NCBI GenBank assembly: GCA_030699295.1
Contig: JAUYJQ010000035.1
Span: 1-9,929, forward strand
Length of the DNA stretch: 9,929 bases
Source: Candidatus Beckwithbacteria bacterium
GTDB lineage: Bacteria; Patescibacteriota; Microgenomatia; UBA1400; CG1-02-47-37
Direction of reading: 5' to 3'
The notes beneath the pieces are model-generated. The model searched no databases, was not told the origin of the DNA, and saw only the letters and a list, made by a program, of their open reading frames with translations. Below are positions 1 to 7,548 of this stretch, one piece after another. How positions within the stretch are numbered: the first letter of the stretch is position 1; each line of letters opens with the position of its first letter. The position numbers and the translations under genes were made by a program.

Positions 1-299
1 GCATTCAAGCCGTGGCGGCCGTCACTCACATAGATTCCCAATCCCGGTATAAACTTTAACCAAGCGATTAAATTGTAGCGCCGGCTGATTGTCTGCAGTT
101 CCGTCTCTGCCTGAGCCAGATTGGTTTGGGCCGCACCCAGATCTTTCTCCTGCAAATTGACAGTGACAGCCTTGACCGCCTGAGAAGTTTTAGCTAGGGC
201 CGGCTTAAGGGTTAAAGCCATCACGACTATATAGATGAGGCTAAAAACGTAAATGCCGACTACCACTAATACACCGATTAAGAGTTTGCGTTTTACCAT
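1..299 (-). CDS. Membrane-anchored protein, probable DUF4012 family (3' part beyond window)
   Basis: The open frame starts at the ATG at 297-299 and runs off the left edge, giving about 100 visible residues. Residues 5-30 (LLIGVLVVVGIYVFSLIYIVV and onward) form one transmembrane helix after a short basic N-terminus, predicting an extracytoplasmic body. A helical segment of about 45 residues follows, rich in Ala, Gln, Leu and Glu (about 33-77). It ends in a Trp and the phrase IAWLKFIPGLGIY. This layout (anchor, helical stretch, Trp, then an I-P-x-L-G phrase) is how DUF4012 proteins begin. That family has no established biochemical role and often sits among surface-polysaccharide genes in Actinobacteria and CPR bacteria. 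The family call rests on the N-terminus only. The gene overlaps the phosphotransferase stop by 7 bp and so is almost surely co-transcribed. Confidence 0.68.
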   Translation of the reverse strand, partial: MVKRKLLIGVLVVVGIYVFSLIYIVVMALTLKPALAKTSQAVKAVTVNLQEKDLGAAQTNLAQAETELQTISRRYNLIAWLKFIPGLGIYVSDGRHGLN

Positions 300-910
300 T
301 TGGACAGCATCGCCTGCGGCGTTTTAAGAATAATCAATAGGTCCCACCAGAAATTATAATGTTTAGCATAATTAAGATCCATACCCGCCCGCTTGTCAAA
401 CGGAATCACGTTTCTGCCTGATGTTTGCCACGGTCCGGTAATTCCCGGCTTAACGGTTAAGATGGTTGGCATCCAGGGTTTAGTCCGGGGATATTTTTTA
501 GTCTGATCGACCAACTCTCTGGGAATGTAGGCCCGGGGGCCGACCAAGCTCATATCGCCGTAAACCACATTATAAATCTGGGGAAATTCATCGATGGTTA
601 AGTTTCTTAAAAACCGGCCGAGCTTAGTAATCCGCGGATCGGCGGCCAACTTCCAGTCGCCGGCCTTAAATTTTTTGAGCAGGCGTTTATCTTTTTGGTA
701 TAACACCCGGTCAGCGTCTTTAATCATGGTCCGAAACTTATACAGGCGGAAGTTCCGGCCGTTTTGGCCTACACGCCGGTGGGAATAAATCACCGGCCAA
801 CCCGAATCCAGCCAAATAATCAAAGGGATAATTATCCAAATGGGAAAAAATAGCAGCGCTAAAAATAACGATAAAACAATATCGATGGTGCGTTTAAGAT
901 ATCGGTACAT
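293..910 (-). CDS. Undecaprenyl-phosphate sugar phosphotransferase, small monotopic type
   Basis: This initiating enzyme transfers a sugar-1-phosphate from a nucleotide sugar to undecaprenyl phosphate on the inner face of the cytoplasmic membrane. The 205-residue protein is only the catalytic core, as in PglC, without the extra N-terminal helices of WbaP/WcaJ. It opens with KRTIDIVLSLFLALLFFPIW (6-25), the re-entrant membrane helix with its Pro. Next are RRVGQNGRNFRLYKFRTM (45-62), DPRITKLGRFLR (91-102), the catalytic Asp-Glu pair at 107-108 in TIDEFPQ, and GDMSLVGPRAY (118-128). The C-terminal part has KPGITGPWQTSGRN and an amphipathic end. The sugar is not readable; galactose, glucose and HexNAc enzymes share these motifs. 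It starts at an ATG sharing a base with the upstream stop, and a weak AAAGAG lies just ahead. The next gene overlaps its end by 7 bp. Confidence 0.93.
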   Translation of the reverse strand: MYRYLKRTIDIVLSLFLALLFFPIWIIIPLIIWLDSGWPVIYSHRRVGQNGRNFRLYKFRTMIKDADRVLYQKDKRLLKKFKAGDWKLAADPRITKLGRFLRNLTIDEFPQIYNVVYGDMSLVGPRAYIPRELVDQTKKYPRTKPWMPTILTVKPGITGPWQTSGRNVIPFDKRAGMDLNYAKHYNFWWDLLIILKTPQAMLSKW

Positions 911-1995
911 CAGCTCTTTGGTTCGTATAGGGAGGCGTACAGCTGTTTAACTTTTGGAGCTTGGTTTAGGGGGCAAACTAACAACCCCTCCTCAGTGTCT
1001 ACCACAATCATAGACTCTAATCCAACGGCGCCGATAACGCCTTCGTCTTTACAAATGATCAGTGAATTCTTGGTGTCGAGTAATTTTACTTGGCCAAAAA
1101 CCACGTTGCCCTGCTTATCTTTGGGTAAACCCTGATACAGCAATTCCCAGGTGCCGACATCCACCCAGCCCATGTCCACCGGCAGTTCCCACTGGCTTTT
1201 GGGGGGCAGTTTTTCAAACAAGCCGTAGTCGACAGAAACTTTTTCAAACCTGGGGTACTCACGGTTTAAAGTGGCTTTAAAGCCCGGCTTATCGATTGTC
1301 GGGATAATTTTGCTTAAGACCGCATAGGCATCGGGGGCATAGGTTTTATAATGGTTTAAAAGCAGCTGCGGCCGGGTGGCCATGTAACCGACGTGGATCA
1401 AATAATCTTTATCTTTAAAAAATCTTTTGGCAGTTTCTTCGTTAGGCTTTTCCACCTGGCGGATAAACTCATAGATCTTGTGGTTATTAACGGTCTTAAT
1501 CACTTTGCCGATTTTAATCCAGCCGTTATGGACCGAGGGGTATGAAGGCGGGGTGTCGACGTGGACAATCACCTGATTTTCATATGCCAGTTGCGCCGCT
1601 TGCTTAATGGCCCTTAAAAACTCCGCTTCTTTTTGGACAATGTGATCAGCCCCCCAAAGGATGACCATGACGGCTTCCGGGTGGCGTTGGTTGATCATGG
1701 CGGCGGCCAAGCCGACCGCGCCTAAGTTATCCCGCATCGCCGGCTCTAAAATAAAATTACTGGTCGGAACTTCACCGGCCTGTTCCTTTAAAAAGGGACC
1801 AAATTTAATACTGGTAGCAATGTATAAATCTTCCGGGGAAAAACCTTTAAGCACCCTGTCGATTGTTTGCCGAAACATGGATTTTTTCCCCAGGAGCGAC
1901 TCAAACTGCTTGGGATGAGATAAGTTGGAGATCGGCCACATCCTGGTCCCCTTGCCGCCGCACATGATTAAAACTTTTACTGGTATGTCTGCCAT
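910..1995 (-). CDS. manC: Mannose-1-phosphate guanylyltransferase (ManC-type), monofunctional
   Basis: The likely reaction is GTP plus mannose-1-phosphate to GDP-mannose and pyrophosphate, in the cytoplasm. The 361-residue length fits the nucleotidyltransferase part alone, without the phosphomannose isomerase cupin domain of bifunctional ManC/AlgA proteins. The signature MCGGKGTRMWPISN with PKQF (11-31) is intact. So are EP and R88 near residues 84-90, GADH (115-118), VEKP (181-184), SVDYGLFEK (254-262) and GWVDVGTW (276-283). A C-terminal beta-rich part follows (VVDTEEGLLV). Two sugar-pocket elements differ from the usual pattern. The GYGYI-like stretch reads SVHNGWI (154-160), and the usual Asn-Ser/Ala-Gly-Met loop reads HVGYM (201-205). 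The family call is firm, but use of a related sugar phosphate cannot be excluded. The ATG overlaps the upstream stop by 19 bp and the TGA shares a base with the next ATG. Confidence 0.85.
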   Translation of the reverse strand: MADIPVKVLIMCGGKGTRMWPISNLSHPKQFESLLGKKSMFRQTIDRVLKGFSPEDLYIATSIKFGPFLKEQAGEVPTSNFILEPAMRDNLGAVGLAAAMINQRHPEAVMVILWGADHIVQKEAEFLRAIKQAAQLAYENQVIVHVDTPPSYPSVHNGWIKIGKVIKTVNNHKIYEFIRQVEKPNEETAKRFFKDKDYLIHVGYMATRPQLLLNHYKTYAPDAYAVLSKIIPTIDKPGFKATLNREYPRFEKVSVDYGLFEKLPPKSQWELPVDMGWVDVGTWELLYQGLPKDKQGNVVFGQVKLLDTKNSLIICKDEGVIGAVGLESMIVVDTEEGLLVCPLNQAPKVKQLYASLYEPKS

Positions 1996-3044
1996 GCTTT
2001 CATAAATATTTTCGTATCAAATTTTTTAGCCTGTAAGATTAATTTTTTTGTCTCAAAGGGCCGTGCTTTGAATTGTTTCACAGCCGCGATTAAACTGTCA
2101 ACCTGCATTTTAGGAAACAGCCAGCCGGTTTGATGATTAATGACTGTTTCGGTGGCTCCGCCCCGGCCAAAAGCTATCACCGGCCGGCCGGCTGCCTGAA
2201 CCTCAACCGCCGCGATGCCAAAATCTTCCTCCTGGGGCATGATCAGGGCCTGACAGTTTTGCAAGTAAGCGATTAACTTAACCTCACTCACCCAACCGGT
2301 AAAGCTGATTGTCGGCCCGGCCAGGCGCTCCAGCCGGGGCCGATCCCGGCCCTGGCCAATAATAACCAAGGGCAGTTTAAGGCGGTTAAAAGCCTGAATC
2401 GCCAGGTCAATCTGTTTATAAGCCACCAGTCGGGAGACGATCAGAAAGTAATCTGGCTGCCGCGGCCGCGGCCGGGGCCGGGAAAATCTGGCCGTGTCCA
2501 CCGGCGGGTAAATCACCGTCGAATCTCGCCGGTAATAGCGCTTAATGCGTTGCTGTACCGTCTTCGAAATCGCAATATAAGTATCCGGCCGCTGGCTGTA
2601 AACCAAATCATTATTCCGGAGATACGGCTGCCAGGGCTTGAGCCAACTCCCCAAACCCGGTTCCTGCAAATATTCCTGCCGGTGTGACCATAAATACCGT
2701 GTCGGCGTTAAACAATAACACAGGTGATGAGTCTCCGGCCTGGTAATAATCGCCTTGGCTTCGGCGCTGGTAACCGAAACCACCAGGTCATAACCCTTAA
2801 AATCAAATGACTCAAACGCCACCGGTGTCAACCAAGGATAGAGTTCATGGTGGGTTTTTGCCCACGGGAACGACTGCAGGAACGAGGGAATTACCTCGGG
2901 GAAAACTTTGGCCCAGGGTGCCCCCTTAGGATCATAAACGGCGGTAAATAGCGGGGCTTTAGGCCACAACTGATGCAGCGCCAGTAAAATCTTTTCGGCG
3001 CCGCCAAATTTATTAACCCGGTCATAAACCAAGGCAACGGTCAT
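1977..3044 (-). CDS. GT4 family glycosyltransferase (WbaZ-like mannosyltransferase group)
   Basis: This is a 355-residue GT-B enzyme. The opening VALVYDRVNKFGGAEKIL (3-20) with its GGAE loop, the HLCYCLTPTRYLWSH segment (107-121) and YIAISKTVQQRIKRYY (156-171) are characteristic of the WbaZ-like GT4 group, named after an O-antigen mannosyltransferase. The donor lobe begins near 198 (YFLIVSRLVAYKQ). It has a full E-x7-E pair in EEDFGIAAVE (Glu 273 and Glu 281), then the usual GRPVIAFGRGGATETV. The lobes are joined by an Arg-Pro tract, RPRPRPR (189-195), encoded by an imperfect CGGCCG hexanucleotide repeat. The gene directly upstream of the ManC-like gene overlaps it by 19 bp, supporting a role with GDP-mannose; this remains an inference. 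The ATG is 23 bp before the upstream stop. Confidence 0.92.
   Translation of the reverse strand: MTVALVYDRVNKFGGAEKILLALHQLWPKAPLFTAVYDPKGAPWAKVFPEVIPSFLQSFPWAKTHHELYPWLTPVAFESFDFKGYDLVVSVTSAEAKAIITRPETHHLCYCLTPTRYLWSHRQEYLQEPGLGSWLKPWQPYLRNNDLVYSQRPDTYIAISKTVQQRIKRYYRRDSTVIYPPVDTARFSRPRPRPRQPDYFLIVSRLVAYKQIDLAIQAFNRLKLPLVIIGQGRDRPRLERLAGPTISFTGWVSEVKLIAYLQNCQALIMPQEEDFGIAAVEVQAAGRPVIAFGRGGATETVINHQTGWLFPKMQVDSLIAAVKQFKARPFETKKLILQAKKFDTKIFMKAWQTYQ
2460..2480 (-). repeat. Hexanucleotide CGGCCG repeat encoding an Arg-Pro linker
   Basis: The coding strand has CGGCCC, two copies of CGGCCG and a final CGG, all G or C, giving alternating Arg and Pro (residues 189-195). It falls between the acceptor and donor lobes of the WbaZ-like enzyme. 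Gain or loss of a six-base unit would keep the frame and change only linker length. Confidence 0.5.
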
Positions 3045-4122
3045 AAGCTTTCAGGGTTAATTTTGCAGTTTTTTCCCAGGAAAATTGCCGGCAATAACGG
3101 TAAGCTTTATCCAGCCGCTTTTGCCTTTCGGCCGGCGTCAGTTGCAGAACTAAGCGCAATTTTCCCACCAAGTCCTCGATCTTTTCCGGGTCAAAATATT
3201 CAGCCATATCAGAATAGGTTTCCGGCAGGGCTGACCGCCGGCTGGCCACCACCAGGGTCCGGGCGGCCATGGCTTCCAGCCCCGGCAAACCAAAACCTTC
3301 GAAAAAAGAAGCGGTCACAAAAGCAATTGAGTGGTGGTATAAAGACCGGAGTTCAATGTCAGAAGCAAAGTCTTTGAGCTTGACCACGCCCTGGGCTTTT
3401 AGCCGGTTAATCTGCCGCCGCAAGTGTTGATAAAACCAGTCCCTGCCGGTAACAATAATCAACTTTAATTGACGGTTGTCAACGGCAATAATTTCCATGG
3501 CTTTAATTAATTGAACAATGTTCTTATGCGGGTAAGCATTGCCGACGTAAATAAAATAATTACCCGGCAACGGCCGCTGAGAACCTTCAGCCGTGGTTTT
3601 AAAATAGCTGCTGCCGGCTGCCTCCGGCGTAATCATGATTTTTTTCTCCGCCACCCGGTAGTGCTTAAGAATATCCTGCTTAACCCACCGGCTGGGGACT
3701 AAAACTGCCTCTGACCGGGCCACTGCCTGTTTCATGACCAAGTGATAGCCCAGGCGCTTTAGATAGTAAGTCCACGGCCAATGGGTGGTGGTCGCCATGC
3801 CGGTAGAGTGATGTTTAATCAAGTCGTGAATCGTCACCATAAATTTTCCCTTAAAGGAAAGGGGTAAATTAAAATGCAAAAAATGAGTTAAATCAGGCTT
3901 GATTTCTCTGATTAACCGGGGCAGCTGATACTGCTCGGCATAAGAGTAGGGCTTAATCTTAGTCACGATGGTGTCGATGCCTTTAACTTTCTTCGGGGCC
4001 AGAATCTGGAGCTTAAATTTGGGTGGCTGCTCCATTATGGCCGTGACTAACTCCTGAGTATAACGGCCCAAACCGGTGTGCGACGGTCCCCAGAAACGGC
4101 AATCGAGCAATATTTTTTTCAT
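3022..4122 (-). CDS. GT4 family glycosyltransferase (MtfB-like)
   Basis: This is a 366-residue GT-B retaining glycosyltransferase. The N-terminal lobe has the Gly-rich loop SHTGLGRYTQEL (14-25) and the MVTIHDLIKH segment (95-104), both typical of the MtfB mannosyltransferase-like GT4 group. VPSRWVKQDI (142-151) and MITPEAAGSSYF (163-174) mark the interlobe region. The donor lobe has FIYVGNAYPHKN (190-201) and the complete E-x7-E motif EGFGLPGLE (Glu 275 and Glu 283). With the ManC-like enzyme in the same run of genes, mannosyl transfer from GDP-mannose is plausible but inferred. The start codon forms an ATGA overlap with the upstream gene and has no recognisable ribosome-binding site, so translational coupling is likely. 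Its stop lies 23 bp inside the next gene. Confidence 0.92.
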   Translation of the reverse strand: MKKILLDCRFWGPSHTGLGRYTQELVTAIMEQPPKFKLQILAPKKVKGIDTIVTKIKPYSYAEQYQLPRLIREIKPDLTHFLHFNLPLSFKGKFMVTIHDLIKHHSTGMATTTHWPWTYYLKRLGYHLVMKQAVARSEAVLVPSRWVKQDILKHYRVAEKKIMITPEAAGSSYFKTTAEGSQRPLPGNYFIYVGNAYPHKNIVQLIKAMEIIAVDNRQLKLIIVTGRDWFYQHLRRQINRLKAQGVVKLKDFASDIELRSLYHHSIAFVTASFFEGFGLPGLEAMAARTLVVASRRSALPETYSDMAEYFDPEKIEDLVGKLRLVLQLTPAERQKRLDKAYRYCRQFSWEKTAKLTLKAYDRCLGL

Positions 4123-4994
4123 GATATTTTTATCTTAAGTATTTTAACTAGTTTCAAGGTTTTGATTCCTAAAAACACCAACCAGCGCAGGGCGAAAAAA
4201 TATCGCCTCCGATAGTGCTTGTTATAAAATAACTGCATCGCCTCAAAAAAAGCCCTGGTTGTCTGCAGACGGATAGCTTTGTCCGGCCGGTTGATGCCCG
4301 AAGCGCCTTTAAGGTGAATAATTTTAGTGAACGGAGTATACATTACTTTCCAGCCGGTTTTTTTGATTCTGAAAGCCAAATCAATGTCTTCGCCGTACAT
4401 AAAGAAATTTTCGTCCAGCAAGCCTGCCTGTTTTAAAGCTTCTCGCCTTAAAAAAAAGAAGGCCCCGACCGGCGAATCAATTTCGTGAGCGGCCTGGAGC
4501 TGTTTCCAACCCTGGTGATATTGGCCGAAAAGCCGGCTCTTGGGCCATAACTGCTCCAGACCCGAAAAATAAGTCAGGGCCGCCCAGGGCGTGGGAAAAC
4601 CCCGGTGTGAGGCCGGGTCAGGCCGGCCGTTTAGCAACTCCACCCGGCAAGTGGACAGACCCACATTTTGATGTTGATCCATAAACTCCACCATCTTGAC
4701 CAAAGTATCTGTGGCAATCAAAGTGTCAGAATTAAGCAGCAGTAAATAGCGGCCTTTTCCCCGCCTTAAACCCAAGTTGTTGCCGCCGGCAAAACCTAGG
4801 TTTCTGACCGCATTGATGATCTTAACCTTGGGGAATTTTTTTCTGACCATTTCGGGAGTGCCGTCCTCACTGGCGTTATCGACCAGAATTACCTCAACTT
4901 TACCTCGGGGTATTTGGGCAGCAAAAACAGAGGCCAGTGTCTTTAAGGTTAAGTCTTTAGTTTTGTAGTTGACGATGATTATTGACAAATCCAT
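4119..4994 (-). CDS. GT2 family glycosyltransferase (WbbL/rhamnosyltransferase-like)
   Basis: This is a complete 291-residue GT-A fold enzyme, a usual length for the family. Motifs in order are LSIIIVNYKTK (3-13), VILVDNASEDG (35-45), RNLGFAGGNN (64-73), metal-binding NSDT (88-91), SPVGAFFFLRR (174-184) and FMYGEDIDL (198-206) with the acidic catalytic region, then His 227 near the end of the core. The tail (about 260-291) is basic and hydrophobic, consistent with peripheral membrane attachment. It is a paralogue of the partial GT2 at the right edge, with the same motif wording but divergent middles, so the two probably form different linkages. The family includes rhamnosyl- and other deoxysugar transferases, but substrate is not assignable. 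The ATG shares a base with the upstream TGA, and the TGA stop overlaps the next ATG as ATGA. Confidence 0.92.
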   Translation of the reverse strand: MDLSIIIVNYKTKDLTLKTLASVFAAQIPRGKVEVILVDNASEDGTPEMVRKKFPKVKIINAVRNLGFAGGNNLGLRRGKGRYLLLLNSDTLIATDTLVKMVEFMDQHQNVGLSTCRVELLNGRPDPASHRGFPTPWAALTYFSGLEQLWPKSRLFGQYHQGWKQLQAAHEIDSPVGAFFFLRREALKQAGLLDENFFMYGEDIDLAFRIKKTGWKVMYTPFTKIIHLKGASGINRPDKAIRLQTTRAFFEAMQLFYNKHYRRRYFFALRWLVFLGIKTLKLVKILKIKIS

Positions 4995-6166
4995 CAGGCA
5001 CCCCCCAGTTGCTGATAAACAAAGTTTAGGCGGTTAGAAATCGTTTCCCAGTTATACTGCTGATTAACGATTTTCTTAGCCTTTTGGGCCAGCTGTCCGG
5101 CCAACTGATGATTTTCCAGTAGATTGATTGTCTGTCCGGCCAAAGCCTCGGCTGACTCGGCCACCAGAACGCTGTCTTTGGCGTCGATGCCTTCGATGCC
5201 TAAACGGGTGGTCACCACCGGGATGCCGCTAGCCATCGCCTCTAACACCTTATACTTTGTCCCCCGGCCGTTTCGAATTGGTGCCAGCAAAACACTAGCC
5301 CCAGCAAAGGCAGTCCGGATATCAGCCACGTCGCCCTTAATCCGAATGCCTGGCTTAGCTAGTTTTAAAATTTCCGCGGTGGGGTTGCGGCCGACGATCA
5401 ACAGTTTCGCTTGTGGTAACTTCGAGCTGATTTTCGGCCAAATGGCTTTGGCTAAAAACTGGGCCGCGTCGCGGTTGGGCAGCCACTTGAAATTTCCGAT
5501 AAACAGAACCACCCGGCCGGGTTTTGGTTTAACCCGGGAGAAAAATTTGGCATCAACCCCATTAGCCACCACGTTGACCTTTTTATCTTTAACTGATTGG
5601 GTCATAATTTTTTTGTCAGAACCGGACATCGCCGCCAGACGCGTCGCCCGGCGCCAGTAATATTTTTCCCAAAGATTAATTTTCAATACGTCAAAATACA
5701 GCAATGGTTTTAACAGGAAAAAGCGAAAATCCCGGACATACTGCTGATAAACTAAATATTCAATTGTTTGCTCCACCAACAAAGTGGGAATTTTGGTTTG
5801 AGGTAAGTTGGGCATGATGTAAAACGTCTCGGCGTGGATCAAGTCATAATCGCCCTGATTTAACTCCTGGCTGATGGCTTGGCGAAAAGACTGGGACAGA
5901 TAAATGGACACCAAAAACGGATAGGGCGTAAATAAGGCTAAAAGCAGGTTGCGCGGATCCCAGGCCTGGCGCCGTTTAAAAATAACCACTCGCCGGCAAA
6001 ACGGTTTGAGATATTTTAAATACTCTTGTTCTTTATTGGACCGAACAAAACTAAATAAGGTAATCTCGTGTTTTTTTGAAAGATTTTTTAACAAGTTGTA
6101 GCTTCTGATTTGCCCGCCGGAGAATAACGGATAAGGCAGGTACGGCGTCAGCATCAGAATCTTCAT
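4994..6166 (-). CDS. GT4 family glycosyltransferase (Glyco_trans_1_4 type)
   Basis: This is a 390-residue GT-B fold retaining glycosyltransferase. The N-terminal lobe has MLTPYLPYPLFSGGQIRSYNLL (residues 5-26), the acceptor-side Gly-rich loop usual in GT4 enzymes. The C-terminal lobe starts near 218 with VVLFIGNFKWLPNRDA and continues through LLIVGR (255-260), GDVADIR and LLAPIRNGRGTKYKVLEAMASG. Of the GT4 E-x7-E motif, only the second Glu (309) is present and position 301 is Arg. This is common in the Glyco_trans_1_4 subgroup and does not imply inactivity. I chose the ATG at 6164-6166, which forms an ATGA overlap with the upstream TGA. A TTG two codons earlier (6172) is possible but less likely, because MKILMLTPYLP is the standard N-terminus of the family. 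The stop shares one base with the next start (TGATG). The sugar is unknown. Confidence 0.9.
   Translation of the reverse strand: MKILMLTPYLPYPLFSGGQIRSYNLLKNLSKKHEITLFSFVRSNKEQEYLKYLKPFCRRVVIFKRRQAWDPRNLLLALFTPYPFLVSIYLSQSFRQAISQELNQGDYDLIHAETFYIMPNLPQTKIPTLLVEQTIEYLVYQQYVRDFRFFLLKPLLYFDVLKINLWEKYYWRRATRLAAMSGSDKKIMTQSVKDKKVNVVANGVDAKFFSRVKPKPGRVVLFIGNFKWLPNRDAAQFLAKAIWPKISSKLPQAKLLIVGRNPTAEILKLAKPGIRIKGDVADIRTAFAGASVLLAPIRNGRGTKYKVLEAMASGIPVVTTRLGIEGIDAKDSVLVAESAEALAGQTINLLENHQLAGQLAQKAKKIVNQQYNWETISNRLNFVYQQLGGA
4995..5006 (-). promoter_or_regulatory. Shine-Dalgarno-like site for the GT2 gene starting at 4994
   Basis: On the coding strand the bases GGGGGGTG (5006-4999) precede the ATG at 4994 by four bases. 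This G-run can pair with the CCUCC of 16S rRNA, allowing one G-U pair. It is the best ribosome-binding site in the window. Most other starts, such as those at 4122 and 9115, have little or none and probably depend on coupling to the overlapping upstream gene. The run lies inside the final codons of the upstream GT4 gene (Leu-Gly-Gly-Ala). Confidence 0.4.
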
Positions 6167-7548
6167 AAACAACTTTTCAGTTCTAGGATTATGTACTGGT
6201 CAGTCTTATCCAGGGTCGGGCAGCGGCCCTCCAGATACTGGCTGACATTGTCAAAATTTATGGAAACGTAGTGCGTCGCTCCGTCTCTGACTTTGTCTTC
6301 AAGGTTAACCCCGTCAGGCCAGCCATGGCGGTTGGTCTGGTATAAAAATGCCGGATCAGAATTGTAAGCCGCCACTACCAGCGCGTCTTTGGGAGTTAGG
6401 CGATCGACGGCTTTACCGGCCGCCACAATTTCCGGGTGGTTAATATTAAAGTAGCCGCGGACTTCGTACCAGCCAAAGGCCAAACTTAAGACTAATAAAC
6501 TTAAGGCCAGGCCGTAATTTAATAATTTTACCCATATCTTTTTAGACGAGTTGACAATCTGCCAAAAACCAAAGGCCACTAAAATCGAGCCCACCGGTAC
6601 CAGCGGCAACTGGTAATAATCGTGGGTGACATTACCCATGGCAAAAATGGTCATATAGGCGGCAATTGAGAGTAACCAAATAAAAATTCCTAATCTTTTT
6701 TTATCCTGGTAGCTGGCGATAATCCCCAAGACAAACAAAACAAAGCCGCCGGTGGCAAAGATTAACCGGTTCATCCGCTCATATATCAGCCAGCGAAAGA
6801 AAGCACCGGAAAAGCGAATGTTACTGCCATTTAAAAGCCAAGTTGAGGCAAAACTGCCTTCAGGGTGGTTGTTAAAATGGATCCGCCATAAAATAAAAGG
6901 AATGCAGGCAATTACTCCCCACAGGGCCATCGCTCTCGGCTTCCACTTGCCCCAGTAGAAAAGCAGGGGCAGCAAAAAAATTGCATAGGGTTTGGTCAGC
7001 AGACTCAAAGCAAAAATCACGGCCGAAGCTATCCCCCACGGCTTCAACAAAAACAGATAAGCGCTGATTAAAGACAAGCTGATAAAAATCGGGTCGGGCA
7101 TGATCACCCGGCCATAATAAATGTTGTAGGGATTTAGGGCATAAAACAAGCTGGTTACCAGAGCGATTTTTTGACCGAATAGTTTTAAAGTCAGTAAATA
7201 AAGGGCCACTGCCCCCAGGCTGGAAAAGACCACGCTCACCAACCGAGCCAGCATTTCGTTGATACCAAAGACTTTATAAACCAGAGCCACGACCGCGTTA
7301 TAAAAAGGAAACTCGTTAATAAAATAGCGGTTGGGATTAGCCAAGCCCTGGTCATTTAAAGCCAAAAAACTGTCGGACTGGGGATAAAGCAAATTAAACT
7401 TATCTTTAACAAAATTGCGGGCGACGGCTGCCGTATCGGCCTGACGCCACGAATGCCAGTCAGCCACCGGATTATTAATCCGGTAGAGCCGGGGAATAAA
7501 AGTTACCAGGAAAACCAAAAACGCCAGGAGAAACTTACTTTTTAGCAT
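6163..7548 (-). CDS. GT-C fold membrane glycosyltransferase (PMT_2 / ArnT-like, GT39/GT83 type)
   Basis: This is a 461-residue integral membrane transferase with one N-terminal helix (about 5-23) and eight to ten further hydrophobic segments up to about residue 361. A soluble C-terminal tail of about 100 residues follows. The first extracytoplasmic loop carries ADWHSWRQADTAAVARNF with acidic residues at 30 and 38, where GT-C enzymes place their catalytic Asp. YYGRVIMPDP (144-153) and HDYYQLPLVPV (309-319) are typical of the PMT_2/ArnT group. These families move a sugar from a polyprenyl-phosphate donor to a protein, lipid or glycan outside the membrane. Donor and acceptor here are unknown, and no polyprenyl-phosphate-sugar synthase is evident in the window. 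The ATG at 7546-7548 overlaps the upstream stop by 14 bp and has a weak G-rich stretch 4 bases upstream. It ends in a TGA forming an ATGA overlap with the next gene. Confidence 0.87.
   Translation of the reverse strand: MLKSKFLLAFLVFLVTFIPRLYRINNPVADWHSWRQADTAAVARNFVKDKFNLLYPQSDSFLALNDQGLANPNRYFINEFPFYNAVVALVYKVFGINEMLARLVSVVFSSLGAVALYLLTLKLFGQKIALVTSLFYALNPYNIYYGRVIMPDPIFISLSLISAYLFLLKPWGIASAVIFALSLLTKPYAIFLLPLLFYWGKWKPRAMALWGVIACIPFILWRIHFNNHPEGSFASTWLLNGSNIRFSGAFFRWLIYERMNRLIFATGGFVLFVLGIIASYQDKKRLGIFIWLLSIAAYMTIFAMGNVTHDYYQLPLVPVGSILVAFGFWQIVNSSKKIWVKLLNYGLALSLLVLSLAFGWYEVRGYFNINHPEIVAAGKAVDRLTPKDALVVAAYNSDPAFLYQTNRHGWPDGVNLEDKVRDGATHYVSINFDNVSQYLEGRCPTLDKTDQYIILELKSCL

Noticed and set aside
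2180..2191. GGCCGGCCGG run as a possible regulatory palindrome
   Set aside because: CCGG and GGCC runs occur throughout the window because of frequent Ala-GCC, Pro-CCG, Gly-GGC and Arg-CGG codons, and this one lies in coding sequence with no loop or context to suggest a site.
4111..4119. A run of seven A residues on the coding strand just after the ATG at 4122, a possible slippage site
   Set aside because: It simply encodes Lys-Lys-Ile at an ordinary AT-rich gene start, and the frame is intact. There is no second frame that slippage would usefully open.
5124..5660. A 178-codon open frame on the plus strand, plus several shorter plus-strand frames elsewhere
   Set aside because: They lie fully antisense to strongly recognisable glycosyltransferase, ligase or ManC genes, show no domain or membrane pattern of their own, and are best explained as shadows of the coding strand.
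910..6165. Possible TGA recoding as in Gracilibacteria or Absconditabacteria
   Set aside because: TGA ends five genes (stops at 6163, 4994, 4119, 3022 and 910), each exactly where the homologous protein should finish and fused to the next start, so the standard code applies.
6164..6172. TTG start at 6172 for the GT4 gene
   Set aside because: The ATG at 6164-6166 gives the standard MKILMLTPYLP N-terminus and an ATGA overlap with the upstream stop.
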